Part shown: positions 36,039-44,570 of the stretch, piece by piece
How positions within the stretch are numbered: position 1 is the first letter of the stretch
Layout: each line of letters begins with the position of its first letter
The notes under the pieces: model-generated
Told to the model about the DNA's origin: nothing
The model's database searches: none
The model's input: only the letters and a program-made list of their open reading frames with translations
Origin: Clostridia bacterium
GTDB lineage: Bacteria > Bacillota > Clostridia > UBA1381 > UBA9506
Direction: 5' to 3'
NCBI GenBank assembly: GCA_017549205.1
Contig: JAFYVH010000020.1
Coordinates: 39,157 to 103,156, forward strand
Length of the DNA: 64,000 nt
Translations under genes and position numbers: made by a program

Positions 36039-36073
36039 TGCAAAATTATGCAATATTTGTGCATTTTTATGAA
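36039..36073. promoter_or_regulatory. Tandem ArgR-like operators between argG and ruvC
   Basis: TGCAAAATTATGCA (36039-36052) and TGCATTTTTATGAA (36060-36073) have centres 21 bp apart, the spacing of paired ARG boxes. They lie about 20 bp upstream of the argG -35 box. Confidence 0.55.
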
Positions 36074-36100
36074 TTTATGCACAAAGGAACAGGAAAAATT

Positions 36101-36601
36101 ATGATTATTTTAGGTATCGACCCCGGCATTGCCATTGTTGGATACGGTGTGATTAGCTATGAATCAGGGCGTTTTAGCGTGATTGACTATGGCGCTGTGA
36201 CCACCAAGGCGGGCATGAAACTTTCAGACAGATTGCGGAATATTTATGAAGATATTCATGTTTTAATTGAGCGGTATCATCCCGATGTCTGCGCTATTGA
36301 AGAGCTGTTTTTTAATACCAATGTAACCACGGGTATTTCCGTTGCTCATGGTCGCGGTGTGATTATGCTGGCGGCCACCATACAAAATTTGCCGGTGTAT
36401 GAATATACACCCCTGCAGGTTAAGCAAAGCGTCGCAGGCTATGGTAGGGCTGACAAGGCACAGGTACAGCGCATGGTTAAATCCCTTTTGTGCCTCCCCG
36501 CTGTCCCCAAGCCTGACGATGTTTCAGACGCCTTAGCCATTGCCATTTGTCACGCCCACAATGCAGGCTATCATAATTTGACCAAAACAGAAGGAGTGTA
36601 A
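36101..36601 (+). CDS. ruvC: Holliday junction endodeoxyribonuclease RuvC
   Basis: This 166-residue RNase H-fold resolvase has the catalytic Asp in ILGIDPGIAIVGYG, the Glu in AIEELFFNTN, and the last acidic residues in KPDDVSDALAIAICH. It cuts junctions moved by RuvAB. ATG at 36101 is the family start, with AGGA about 6 nt upstream. ruvA starts 2 nt after its stop. Its promoter must lie in the argG gap; no convincing box pair is seen there. Confidence 0.95.
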   Translation: MIILGIDPGIAIVGYGVISYESGRFSVIDYGAVTTKAGMKLSDRLRNIYEDIHVLIERYHPDVCAIEELFFNTNVTTGISVAHGRGVIMLAATIQNLPVYEYTPLQVKQSVAGYGRADKAQVQRMVKSLLCLPAVPKPDDVSDALAIAICHAHNAGYHNLTKTEGV

Positions 36602-36603
36602 CC

Positions 36604-37200
36604 ATGATTGCATTTGTTTGCGGCACAGTGGATGCCATTGAAGAAAACGCTGCCATTATCGACACCGGTGCTTTTGGTTGTCGGGTTTTTATGTCGCCTT
36701 ATGGTCTTTCTTCTTTATCTGTCGGAGCTTCGACTAAAATCTACACCTATTTAAAGGTTGCAGAAGATGCCATGGATTTATATGGCTTTTTATCTACTGA
36801 AGAGTTATCCATGTTCCGCCGGATTATCTCCGTTTCCGGTGCCGGACCAAAGGCAGGTCTTGCCATTTTATCGGTTTTGCGACCTGCTGAGTTTGCCCTG
36901 GCTGTTGTCACCAATGATTATAAGGCAATCACAAGGGCACAAGGCGTTGGGCCAAAGCTTGCACAAAAAATTGTTCTAGAGCTGAAAGATAAGCTGGAAA
37001 ACAGCGATTTCATTAAGGGCAGCACCGAAAACACCATGTCCGTTTCCATACCCGCTGCCGGCAACAATGAAGCCATTGAAGCTCTGTGTGCTTTAGGCTA
37101 CTCACAGACAGAAGCCGCACGGGCGGTGGGACAAGCAGAAGGCGAAACGGTTTCAGATGTCATTCGTTCTGCCCTGAAAATTCTGGCAAAGTCTTTGTAA
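36604..37200 (+). CDS. ruvA: Holliday junction DNA helicase subunit RuvA
   Basis: These 198 residues have the usual three parts: an N-terminal OB fold, tandem helix-hairpin-helix motifs (VSGAGPKAGLAIL and AQGVGPKLAQKIVLELKDKL), and a C-terminal domain (about 150-198, ALGYSQTEAARAV) that binds RuvB. The protein tetramer holds the four-way junction flat for branch migration. It sits between ruvC and ruvB in the canonical order. Confidence 0.96.
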   Translation: MIAFVCGTVDAIEENAAIIDTGAFGCRVFMSPYGLSSLSVGASTKIYTYLKVAEDAMDLYGFLSTEELSMFRRIISVSGAGPKAGLAILSVLRPAEFALAVVTNDYKAITRAQGVGPKLAQKIVLELKDKLENSDFIKGSTENTMSVSIPAAGNNEAIEALCALGYSQTEAARAVGQAEGETVSDVIRSALKILAKSL

Positions 37201-37247
37201 AATAAACCACAGACACGTTCGATTTGATAACAGAAAGGATTGTTATT

Positions 37248-38282
37248 ATGCCTTTTGAAGAAATGCATGAAGACAGAATTATTTCCTCTCGCACTCTTGG
37301 TGAAGACAGCGATGTGGAATATAGCCTGCGTCCCAGACACTTAAATGAATATATCGGTCAGACAAAGGTTAAAGAAAATATGAAAATCTTTATCCGCGCC
37401 GCCAAAGAGCGAAACGAATCCTTAGACCATGTGTTGCTCTATGGCCCGCCGGGTCTGGGCAAAACCACTTTGGCAGGCATCATTGCCAATGAGATGGGGG
37501 TTAACATTCGTGTCACCTCCGGTCCCTCCATTGAGCGTGCCGGGGATTTGGCTGCCATTTTAACCGGTCTTTCAGAGCATGATATTTTATTCATTGATGA
37601 AATTCATCGCCTAAGCCGTAATGTAGAAGAAATTTTGTATCCTGCCATGGAGGATTTCTCTTTGGATATTATTTTGGGCAAGGGTCCCGGTGCACATTCG
37701 GTTCGCCTTGACCTGCCCCACTTCACGCTGATTGGCGCCACAACCCGCACAGGTCTTTTAAGCGCCCCTCTTCGTGACCGTTTTGGCGTTATCAGCCGTT
37801 TAGAGCTGTATGACCCAAAGGAATTAGACGAAATCATTCGCCGTTCGGCTGACATTTTGGGCACAAAAATTGACCCCGATGGTTCTTTGGAGATTGGTCG
37901 TCGTTCCCGTGGAACGCCCCGTATTGCCAACCGTCTCCTAAAGCGTGTCCGCGACTTTGCGCAGGTGCAGGGCAATGGTACCATTACCCGTGAGATTGCC
38001 GATATGGCTCTTTCCACCATGGAAATTGACTCCATGGGACTTGACGCCATTGACCGTCGCATGCTTTTATTCATCATTGAAAACTTTGGTGGCGGCCCTG
38101 TGGGTCTTGAAACGCTGGCAGCCTCTATCGGCGAAGATGCAGGCACCATTGAAGATGTTTATGAGCCCTATCTTTTGCAGATTGGCTTTTTAAATCGCAC
38201 ACCAAGAGGTCGCATGGCTACTGCCAAGGCCTACGCTCATTTTAACATTCCATACACCACAGAGCTGCGGTTTGATGTATAA
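37248..38282 (+). CDS. ruvB: Holliday junction DNA helicase subunit RuvB
   Basis: This 344-residue AAA+ motor has Walker [14 protein letters not shown] (about residues 65-77), Walker [11 protein letters not shown], sensor 1 [18 protein letters not shown] and a C-terminal winged helix. It drives branch migration with RuvA. ATG at 37248 has AGAAAGGA 8 nt upstream; an in-frame start at 37224 has none. It is last in ruvCAB, closed by a terminator. Confidence 0.96.
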   Translation: MPFEEMHEDRIISSRTLGEDSDVEYSLRPRHLNEYIGQTKVKENMKIFIRAAKERNESLDHVLLYGPPGLGKTTLAGIIANEMGVNIRVTSGPSIERAGDLAAILTGLSEHDILFIDEIHRLSRNVEEILYPAMEDFSLDIILGKGPGAHSVRLDLPHFTLIGATTRTGLLSAPLRDRFGVISRLELYDPKELDEIIRRSADILGTKIDPDGSLEIGRRSRGTPRIANRLLKRVRDFAQVQGNGTITREIADMALSTMEIDSMGLDAIDRRMLLFIIENFGGGPVGLETLAASIGEDAGTIEDVYEPYLLQIGFLNRTPRGRMATAKAYAHFNIPYTTELRFDV

Positions 38283-38290
38283 AGAGTTCA

Positions 38291-38321
38291 GCCTTTGCCA
38301 CCACCGGCAAAGGCTTTTTTT
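38291..38321 (+). terminator. Terminator of ruvCAB
   Basis: GCCTTTGCC pairs with GGCAAAGGC around ACCACC and is followed by seven T. Confidence 0.93.
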
Positions 38322-38372
38322 CTGTTTTAAAAAGGTTTTTTAAAAAAATATTTAATTTCTTTAAAAAAGCAC

Positions 38373-38401
38373 TTGACAACGCGTTCGGGATTTGCTATAA
38401 T
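38373..38401 (+). promoter_or_regulatory. Perfect consensus promoter of tRNA-Glu
   Basis: TTGACA (38373-38378), 17 bp, TATAAT (38396-38401). The tRNA begins about 73 nt after the expected start site, so the primary transcript has a leader to be removed by RNase P. Confidence 0.92.
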
Positions 38402-38480
38402 GGTATAGCCGTGTGAATGAAGCGGCAAGAAGATTCCATCGGTTTATGGTAAACATGGCCGGTGTTTCTATACCTTTAAT

Positions 38481-38555
38481 GGCCCGTTGGTCAAGCGGTT
38501 AAGACACCGCCCTTTCACGGCGGTAACACGAGTTCGATTCTCGTACGGGTCACCA
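38481..38555 (+). tRNA. tRNA-Glu (anticodon TTC), CCA encoded
   Basis: The acceptor stem GGCCCGT pairs with ACGGGTC. The anticodon stem CCGCC/GGCGG holds the loop CTTTCAC with anticodon TTC. The T arm has the GTTCGATTC sequence, and discriminator A is followed by genomic CCA. The whole is 75 nt. It is transcribed alone between ruvB and phoH. Confidence 0.96.
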
Positions 38556-38556
38556 T

Positions 38557-38596
38557 GCATGCGGTAAGCTAATTGGCTTGCCGCATTTTTTCATTT
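38557..38596 (+). terminator. Terminator of tRNA-Glu
   Basis: ATGCGGTAAGC pairs with GCTTGCCGCAT (one G-T) and is followed by TTTTTT. Confidence 0.88.
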
Positions 38597-38678
38597 AAAT
38601 GTGAAATGCTATTAGATAGAGCTTGGCGCAGCAAAACCGCTGCCAAGGAATTTTTGATTTAGGGGTGTGACGACGCAA

Positions 38679-39677
38679 ATGGCTGAACGAAGCATTGATG
38701 TTTCTGCCGTGGATTTAGGCGGCTTATTCGGTGAGTTTGACTGTCATATAAAGCAAGTGGAAAAGGAATTGGGTGTTTCAGTTTCCTGCCGTGATTCTGT
38801 TTTAAAAATTTTGGGCAGCGAAGAGGAAACCGAAACAGCTGCCAAAACCATTCATTCCATGATTGAAACTTTAAATCGTGGTGATGCCTTAACAGAGCAA
38901 AGCATTACCTATATTATGATTTTGGCTAAATCCGGTCAGGAGGAATCTTTAAAAGATTTGGGGCAGGATTGCATTTGCATGACCTCACGGGGCAAGCCCA
39001 TTAAAAGCAAAACCCTGGGGCAGAAAGAATATGTCCGTGCTATGAAAGAAAACACCGTGGTGTTTGGTATTGGACCTGCCGGTACAGGCAAAACATATCT
39101 TGCTGTAGCAAAGGCTGTCACCGCTTTTCGCAAGAAAGAAGTCAGCCGTATTATCATCACCCGCCCCGCTGTTGAGGCCGGTGAAAAACTGGGCTTTTTG
39201 CCCGGAGACTTGCAGAATAAGGTCGACCCTTATCTGCGCCCTCTACACGATGCTCTTTTTGAAATGGTGGGAACCGAGAGCTACAACAGCTATGTGGAAA
39301 AGGGACTCATTGAGGTGGCGCCCCTTGCCTATATGCGTGGCCGTACCCTTGACAATGCCTATATCATTTTAGATGAGGCGCAAAACACAACGCCAGAGCA
39401 GATGAAAATGTTTTTAACCCGTATCGGCTTTGGCTCAAAAGCCATCATCACTGGTGACATCACACAAATTGACCTGCCCGACGGCAAACGAAGCGGATTA
39501 AAAGAAGCCATTAAAATTTTAGACGGCGTGGAAGATTTAGCTTTTTGCTATTTTTCTCACAAGGATGTTGTCCGTCACCCCTTAGTACAAAAAATTATTC
39601 AGGCTTATGAAAAATATGACGCTAAGCGTCAAAAAAATGACAGGAGTTCTTTCCATGATTCATCTCGTTCTAAATGA
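38679..39677 (+). CDS. PhoH-family ATPase (PhoH-like protein)
   Basis: In these 332 residues, residues about 15-75 form a KH-like N-terminal part. The PhoH ATPase domain follows with Walker A GPAGTGKTYLAVAKAV (about 126-141) and ITRPAVEAGEKLGFLPGD, then DEAQNTTPEQMKMF and ITGDITQIDLP. It is the YlaK/YbeZ-like partner often encoded beside ybeY and linked to ribosome or RNA maturation. AGGGGTG lies 11 nt before ATG 38679; a GTG at 38667 is an alternative. It overlaps ybeY by 23 bp. Confidence 0.92.
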   Translation: MAERSIDVSAVDLGGLFGEFDCHIKQVEKELGVSVSCRDSVLKILGSEEETETAAKTIHSMIETLNRGDALTEQSITYIMILAKSGQEESLKDLGQDCICMTSRGKPIKSKTLGQKEYVRAMKENTVVFGIGPAGTGKTYLAVAKAVTAFRKKEVSRIIITRPAVEAGEKLGFLPGDLQNKVDPYLRPLHDALFEMVGTESYNSYVEKGLIEVAPLAYMRGRTLDNAYIILDEAQNTTPEQMKMFLTRIGFGSKAIITGDITQIDLPDGKRSGLKEAIKILDGVEDLAFCYFSHKDVVRHPLVQKIIQAYEKYDAKRQKNDRSSFHDSSRSK

Positions 39678-40134
39678 AGAAGCAGCCGCACAGCCCAAAG
39701 AATTGACAGAGCTGATAAAGCGCTGCATTGAAAAAACATTGGAATCAGAAGACTTTCCCTTTGATGCTGAGGTTTCTCTCTCAATAGTCGATGCCGAGAG
39801 TATGCAGACCATAAACCGCGAACAACGGCAAATCGACCGTGTGACCGATGTGCTCTCCTTCCCCATGCTTTCAATTGAAGATGGCGTACTTTTGGTGGAA
39901 GATGAAGACATCGTTGATGACTACGTCTTTTTGGGTGATATTGTGATTTGCTATTCCCGCGCCTGTGAGCAAGCCGAAGCCTATGGCCATTCCATCGAGC
40001 GTGAAATCGGCTTTTTAACTGTTCATTCTACCCTGCATTTGCTGGGCTATGACCACGAAGAAGGCGCCCAGGAAGAATCGGAAATGTTTGCAAAGCAAGA
40101 GGCAGTTTTGCAAAGTCTACAGCTTTTCAGATAA
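39655..40134 (+). CDS. ybeY: rRNA maturation endoribonuclease YbeY
   Basis: These 159 residues have the zinc site HSTLHLLGYDH near the end (HxxxHxxxxxH). The family acts in 16S rRNA 3'-end maturation and ribosome quality control. ATG at 39655 has AGGAG 8 nt upstream and is the family start (MIHLVLNEE). It overlaps the end of phoH, implying translational coupling. Confidence 0.94.
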   Translation: MIHLVLNEEAAAQPKELTELIKRCIEKTLESEDFPFDAEVSLSIVDAESMQTINREQRQIDRVTDVLSFPMLSIEDGVLLVEDEDIVDDYVFLGDIVICYSRACEQAEAYGHSIEREIGFLTVHSTLHLLGYDHEEGAQEESEMFAKQEAVLQSLQLFR

Positions 40135-40146
40135 GGAGGAATCCCT

Positions 40147-40746
40147 TTGACAGCCAGAAAAAAAGCAATGCTTTTTATGTTTGTTGATTACATGGTGTGT
40201 TTGCTTTTGCAGCTCATCGGTTTATTGATTTTATCATGGATGTTTCGCTTTTCTTGGGGCTATGTGGCCTACAGCATCATCTTCACCCTCATTTTCTTTG
40301 GTATGATTTTTTCACGGGCACATAACACAGCAAAGCACAACCTCTTGCATAAGGATTTAACCAAAACAAGGGCAGAGGGGCTTTTGTTGGCTTCTCCACT
40401 GGCGATTTTTAACACCTTATTAATCCTATTATTTGCTTTAATTCAGGCAAACATCATTCCCCTGCGGGACTTGATCATAGATACGGTTTACAGCTTTCCC
40501 GATAACGCACCGCGGATTAAAACCGATGTGTTTTTAATTGATTACATCACCGGTTTTATGCGGGTTTGGTTTGGCGGACTCATTGGCTTTATGCCGGAAA
40601 AAACCTCGCCTCTTGTTCTGTTAGTTTCACCGGCTTCCACACTTTTGGCAGGTTTTTTAGGCTATTTTGCCGGACTTAAAAAATTTTATTTGCTGGATGT
40701 GCTTGTCACGGCAAAAAAGAAAATTGTCGATAAATTTAACGAATAG
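40147..40746 (+). CDS. Membrane protein of unknown function after ybeY
   Basis: These 199 residues have four to five hydrophobic segments (about 8-30, 36-55, 78-105, 130-150, 155-172), a basic N-terminus and a basic tail. The first half loosely resembles RDD-type membrane proteins, but I cannot assign a family. It occupies the place where diacylglycerol kinase dgkA often follows ybeY, yet does not look like DgkA. The start is TTG at 40147, supported by AAGGAGG 7 nt upstream. Confidence 0.72.
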   Translation: MTARKKAMLFMFVDYMVCLLLQLIGLLILSWMFRFSWGYVAYSIIFTLIFFGMIFSRAHNTAKHNLLHKDLTKTRAEGLLLASPLAIFNTLLILLFALIQANIIPLRDLIIDTVYSFPDNAPRIKTDVFLIDYITGFMRVWFGGLIGFMPEKTSPLVLLVSPASTLLAGFLGYFAGLKKFYLLDVLVTAKKKIVDKFNE

Positions 40747-40752
40747 AAAATC

Positions 40753-40768
40753 TGCGGTAACACCACCG
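40753..40768 (+). terminator. Weak hairpin before ABC-F gene
   Basis: GCGGT pairs with ACCGC around AACACC, followed by a mixed TTTAAT tail. It is a possible weak terminator. Confidence 0.3.
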
Positions 40769-40813
40769 CTTTAATAAAAAGATTTAATGTTATCATTTCT
40801 CAGGAGTGACCTC

Positions 40814-42721
40814 ATGAATCTGTTTAATCTCTCCAATGTCAAAAAAGAATTTGGCGACCGATGTTTATTTAAAAATGTTTCTTTTTCCATTAGTGATACA
40901 GATAAAATCGGCTTAATTGGTGCCAACGGCACCGGCAAAACCACCTTGTTTAAAATTTTGTTGGGACAAATGGACGCCACCGCCGGTGAAGTTTTTCGCA
41001 ATAAGCAAACTGTAATCGGCTATTTGGAACAACACACTAACCTCACCTCTGATAAAACAGTTTTGGGTGAGGTTTTAACTGTATTTGACGATGTGATTGC
41101 CATGGAAGAAGAGCTGCACCTGATTGCCGCACAAATCGAGGCGGGCACCGGTGACCTTGCCCTTTTAACCGCCCGGCAACAACAGCTCATGGAGCAATTT
41201 ACCAAGCGGAATGGCTATACATATAAAAGCCGTGCCCGATCTTCTCTTTTGGGGTTAGGCTTTCGCGAAAATGAATTAGACGCTTCGTTTGCTCATCTCT
41301 CGGGCGGACAAAAAACCCGTGTGGCTTTGTGTAAGCTTTTGTTGTCCGGTGCAAATCTCTTGCTGTTGGACGAGCCCACAAACCATTTGGACTTAGACTC
41401 GGTAGAATGGCTTGAAGCCTATCTGCGAGATTATAAGGGTGCCTTTTGCCTCATCTCCCATGACCGCTATTTTTTGGATAAGGTCACCAATCGCACCTTT
41501 GCTTTAGAATATGAGAAGGTCACGATTTACGAGGGCAATTACACTGCCTATTTAAAACAAAAAGAAGAAAACGACAAGGTTTTAACCCGTCGTTATGAAA
41601 ACACCAAGCGCGAAATCAGTCGCCTAGAGGGGATTGTTCGTCAGCAACGGCAGTGGAACAGAGAAAAAAATATTAAAACAGCCGAAAGCAAGCTAAAAGC
41701 CATTGCTCGTTTAAAAGAGGGGTTAGAAGCACCCAATGCCGATGGTCCTTCTGTCCATTTTACACTCCATGCCCGTCCCGGTGGCGGTCAGGATGTTTTA
41801 ATTTTACAAGATGTTTCCATGGCCTTTGGCGATTCATCGCTTTTTGACCATCTTGATTTGACTTTAAAAAAAGGCAATCGCATGTTTTTGCTGGGTCCCA
41901 ACGGATGCGGCAAAACAACGTTGTTTAAGCTGATTATGGGCTCTCTTCGTCAAAGGGACGGACTCATTAAATTAGGCACAAATATAGTGGTTGGCTGGTA
42001 TGACCAAACCCAGTCGGACTTGCATTTAAACAAGACTGTTTTTGAAGAGATTGCCGACGCCCATCCCCGCTTAACACAAACAGAAATCCGTAATGCCCTG
42101 GCTGCATTTTTATTCCGCGGCGATGAGGTTTTTGCCCCAATCAGTGAATTAAGCGGTGGCGAGCGTGCCCGTGTTTCGCTGGCAAAGCTCATGCTTTCAG
42201 ATGTGAACTTCCTGCTCTTAGACGAGCCAACAAACCACTTAGACATTGCCTCTCGTGAGGCGCTGGAAAAAGCCTTGGAGGGCTATGACGGTACTTGTTT
42301 GATTGTATCTCACGACCGCTACTTTATTAACCGTCTTGCCCATTCTATTTGCTACATGCAACCTGACGGATTGTCGGTTTATCAAGGGGATTATGACTAC
42401 TTTGCCGAAAAGCAAAAACAAACCATGCCCCTGCAAAAAACTACCGATGCTGTCAACGATTCGGGTGCAGCAGGCCGTGATGCCTACCGCAAGCAAAAGC
42501 AGGAGGCTGCCGAGCTGCGAAAAAGGGAAAACGAGCGCAAGAAAATGGAAACCGAAATTGAATCCACCGAGAACCGCCTTGCAGAAATTGATAATCTGCT
42601 TGCTGATGAAACGATTGCCGCTGACTATGAAAAAGCACAGCTTTTAACAGAAGAAGCTGAGGAATTAAATGAGCAGCTTTTAGCTCTTTATGAAAAATGG
42701 GATACGCTGGCAGATGCATGA
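40814..42721 (+). CDS. ABC-F family ATPase (ribosome-associated, YdiF/Uup-like)
   Basis: These 635 residues have two ABC domains and no membrane part. Domain 1 has GANGTGKTT (about 36-44), LSGGQKTR and LLLLDEPTNHLDLDSVEWLE. A charged linker follows (about 240-310). Domain 2 has GPNGCGKTT, LSGGERARV and FLLLDEPTNHLD. A C-terminal coiled coil at about 545-635 is rich in Glu and Lys. ABC-F proteins act on the ribosome E site in translation factor or antibiotic-protection roles; which one applies is not clear. AGGAG is 7 nt before the ATG. Confidence 0.92.
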   Translation: MNLFNLSNVKKEFGDRCLFKNVSFSISDTDKIGLIGANGTGKTTLFKILLGQMDATAGEVFRNKQTVIGYLEQHTNLTSDKTVLGEVLTVFDDVIAMEEELHLIAAQIEAGTGDLALLTARQQQLMEQFTKRNGYTYKSRARSSLLGLGFRENELDASFAHLSGGQKTRVALCKLLLSGANLLLLDEPTNHLDLDSVEWLEAYLRDYKGAFCLISHDRYFLDKVTNRTFALEYEKVTIYEGNYTAYLKQKEENDKVLTRRYENTKREISRLEGIVRQQRQWNREKNIKTAESKLKAIARLKEGLEAPNADGPSVHFTLHARPGGGQDVLILQDVSMAFGDSSLFDHLDLTLKKGNRMFLLGPNGCGKTTLFKLIMGSLRQRDGLIKLGTNIVVGWYDQTQSDLHLNKTVFEEIADAHPRLTQTEIRNALAAFLFRGDEVFAPISELSGGERARVSLAKLMLSDVNFLLLDEPTNHLDIASREALEKALEGYDGTCLIVSHDRYFINRLAHSICYMQPDGLSVYQGDYDYFAEKQKQTMPLQKTTDAVNDSGAAGRDAYRKQKQEAAELRKRENERKKMETEIESTENRLAEIDNLLADETIAADYEKAQLLTEEAEELNEQLLALYEKWDTLADA

Positions 42722-42788
42722 CAACTCAAAATCCTCTTTCATCTTCTGTGACAGCAAGTTTTTCCCTATAATAAGGCAAAAATTTTCC

Positions 42789-42817
42789 TTTACTTTTCTT
42801 TGGTTTTATTATATAAT
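42789..42817 (+). promoter_or_regulatory. Sigma-A promoter of isomerase gene
   Basis: TTTACT (42789-42794), 17 bp, TATAAT (42812-42817). Confidence 0.6.
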
Positions 42818-42865
42818 ATGAAATATAATTAAGTTGAAATTTCATTTAAAGGAAGGATGTTTATT

Positions 42866-43711
42866 ATGTATCAATTCCCTATCGGTGTTATTATTGATTG
42901 TTTCCGTCAAGATTTTGCTACATCTGTGCAAAAGGTTGCCGCTTTAGGCGCTCAGGGCATTCAGATGTATGCCACACAGGGCGACCATTCTCCTGAAGCA
43001 TTAACACCTGCAAAACGTCGCGAGATGCTTGACATGGTCAAATCAAACGGCCTTTGCTTCTCTGCTCTTTGCGGTGACTTTAATCTTGGTTTTAACAACC
43101 CTGAAAGAAACCCTGAACTCATCGAGCGTTCAAAACGCATTCTGGATTTGGCAAAAGATTTAGAAACCAATATTGTAACAACACATATTGGCGTTATCCC
43201 TGCCGATCCCAACCATGAGCGTTTTAAAATTTTGCAGGCAGCCTGCGCTGAACTGGCAGAATATGCTGACAGCATTGATGCACACTTTGCAGTTGAAACA
43301 GGTCCCGAAACTTCTGCAACTTTAAAGGCTTTCTTAGATACTCTCCATTCCCGCGGTGTTGCTGTTAACTTAGACCCTGCAAACTTAGTTATGGTAACCG
43401 GCGACGACCCCGTTCAAGCTGTATACAACCTGAAGGATTACATTGTTCACACTCACGCAAAAGACGGTCGCAAGCTGATGGATAAAGACCCAGAAATCAT
43501 TTATGGTCTGATCGAAGAAGAAATTCAAAGCTCCACTGCTTTCATTGAGCTTCCCTTGGGTGAAGGCGGCGTTGATTTTGATAACTACTTAAAGGCGCTG
43601 GAAGATATCGGTTATAAAGGTTTCTTAACCATTGAGCGTGAAGTTGGTGCCGATGTTGAAGGCGACATCCGCATTGCTGCTGACTTCTTAAGAAACAAGA
43701 TGAGAGGCTAA
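42866..43711 (+). CDS. Sugar phosphate isomerase/epimerase-like TIM-barrel protein
   Basis: These 281 residues belong to the xylose-isomerase-like/AP-endonuclease-2 family. Likely metal ligands are in FAVETGPE (Glu), VNLDPANL (Asp), VHTHAKDG (His) and FLTIERE (Glu), one near the end of each strand. The substrate is unknown; members isomerise or epimerise keto sugars, inositol intermediates or hydroxypyruvate. AAGGAAGGA precedes ATG 42866 by about 8 nt. It is monocistronic, with a strong terminator. Confidence 0.85.
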   Translation: MYQFPIGVIIDCFRQDFATSVQKVAALGAQGIQMYATQGDHSPEALTPAKRREMLDMVKSNGLCFSALCGDFNLGFNNPERNPELIERSKRILDLAKDLETNIVTTHIGVIPADPNHERFKILQAACAELAEYADSIDAHFAVETGPETSATLKAFLDTLHSRGVAVNLDPANLVMVTGDDPVQAVYNLKDYIVHTHAKDGRKLMDKDPEIIYGLIEEEIQSSTAFIELPLGEGGVDFDNYLKALEDIGYKGFLTIEREVGADVEGDIRIAADFLRNKMRG

Positions 43712-43729
43712 AAAAATACTATGAATTAT

Positions 43730-43766
43730 AAAGTGGCTGGTGTTTATGACACCAGCCACTTTCTTT
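43730..43766 (+). terminator. Terminator of isomerase gene
   Basis: A 14-bp stem (43730-43743 with 43749-43762) is followed by TTTCTTTAT. Confidence 0.9.
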
Positions 43767-43778
43767 ATACAGTCATGA

Positions 43779-43846
43779 CCACCGGCAAAACCGGTGGCAT
43801 GCACTTAGCCTATAAAACTATTTTATTGGCGGCGCCTTAAGGCGCG
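43779..43846. repeat. Two extragenic palindromes
   Basis: CCACCGG/CCGGTGG with loop CAAAA (43779-43797), and the perfect 14-bp palindrome GCGCCTTAAGGCGC (43832-43845). Neither has a T run. Confidence 0.75.
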
Positions 43847-43898
43847 CTGAAAACTATTACAACTGCACATGTTGCACAACTACCGTCAAGACGGTTTT

Positions 43899-44049
43899 TA
43901 AGGCTTTCCCTTGAGGGGAAGCTGTCACCGTTAGGTGACTGATGAGGTGTAGTCATGAAGTGTTTTTTAATCTAACGGATTTCTACGAAATTCTACACCT
44001 CATCCGAGCGACTTCGTCGCCCACCTTCTCCTCAAGGAGAAGGCTTTTA
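43899..44049. repeat. Palindromic MITE-like intergenic element
   Basis: Two arms of about 55 bp (43899-43952 and 43993-44048) are inverted copies. Each begins or ends with AAGGCTT..CTTGAGG and GATGAGGTGTAG. Each arm carries its own inner hairpin (TCACCGTTAGGTGA; GCGACTTCGTCGC). The 40-bp centre is AT-rich. No coding capacity is seen. Short elements with CCTCAAGGGGAAGG and CTCATC motifs are, from memory, common between genes in Clostridia. Confidence 0.75.
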
Positions 44050-44075
44050 TGGGCATGGCTAAAAGCTTTTTAGAA

Positions 44076-44094
44076 CCACGGGCCTAGCCCGTGG
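44076..44094. repeat. Extragenic palindrome
   Basis: CCACGGGC pairs with GCCCGTGG around CTA. It is perfect, GC-rich, and lacks a T run. Confidence 0.75.
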
Positions 44095-44111
44095 TATTCG
44101 TTAATACAACA

Positions 44112-44143
44112 AAAGAGCCGTGAGCATTTGCTCACGGCTCTTT
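44112..44143 (-). terminator. Terminator of rplJ-rplL
   Basis: A 14-bp stem AAAGAGCCGTGAGC/GCTCACGGCTCTTT is followed by TTTGTTG on the minus strand. Confidence 0.9.
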
Positions 44144-44157
44144 ACATGTAAATCAAA

Positions 44158-44535
44158 TTACTTTAAGGTTACTTTTGCGCCAACTTCTTCGAGCTTAGCT
44201 TTGATAGCTTCAGCGTCTTCTTTGCCGATGCCTTCTTTCAGAACCTTGGGAGCGCCGTCAACAGCGTCCTTAGCTTCTTTCAGACCAAGACCGGTGATCT
44301 CACGAACAACCTTGATAACCTTGATCTTTTCAGCGCCAGCGTCAGTCAGCTCAACATCAAAGGAATCCTTTTCAGCAGCAGCATCAGCGCCACCAGCAGC
44401 AGGAGCACCAACCATTGCTACAGGAGCAGCAGCGGATACGCCAAATTCCTCTTCGATAGCCTTTACCAGTTCAGATAATTCTAATACGGTTAAAGATTTG
44501 ATTTCTTCAATCATAGCAGCGATTTTTTCACTCAT
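44158..44535 (-). CDS. rplL: 50S ribosomal protein L7/L12
   Basis: This 125-residue acidic stalk protein has an N-terminal dimerisation helix region (residues 1-35), an Ala/Gly-rich hinge (about 36-55, [18 protein letters not shown]), and a C-terminal globular domain ([20 protein letters not shown]) that recruits translational GTPases. It follows rplJ by 35 nt. A terminator and the palindrome cluster come next, so rpoB is not downstream. Confidence 0.97.
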   Translation of the reverse strand: MSEKIAAMIEEIKSLTVLELSELVKAIEEEFGVSAAAPVAMVGAPAAGGADAAAEKDSFDVELTDAGAEKIKVIKVVREITGLGLKEAKDAVDGAPKVLKEGIGKEDAEAIKAKLEEVGAKVTLK

Positions 44536-44570
44536 TTTATTTTTCCTCCTAAAAAATTATTTTTTAAAAT

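Noticed and set aside
37604..38149. Long antisense open frames opposite ruvB, coaX and aroC
   Set aside because: They lack ribosome sites and recognisable domains and mirror the codon bias of the well-identified sense genes.
38402..38474. A 73-nt tRNA-like segment before tRNA-Glu closed by GGTATAG/CTATACC
   Set aside because: The left half of the stem starts only 1 nt after the -10 box, so most of it lies upstream of the expected transcription start. No T-loop or anticodon arm is present.
43779..44096. CRISPR array
   Set aside because: The repeats are inverted and different from each other, not direct repeats with regular spacers, and no cas gene is nearby.
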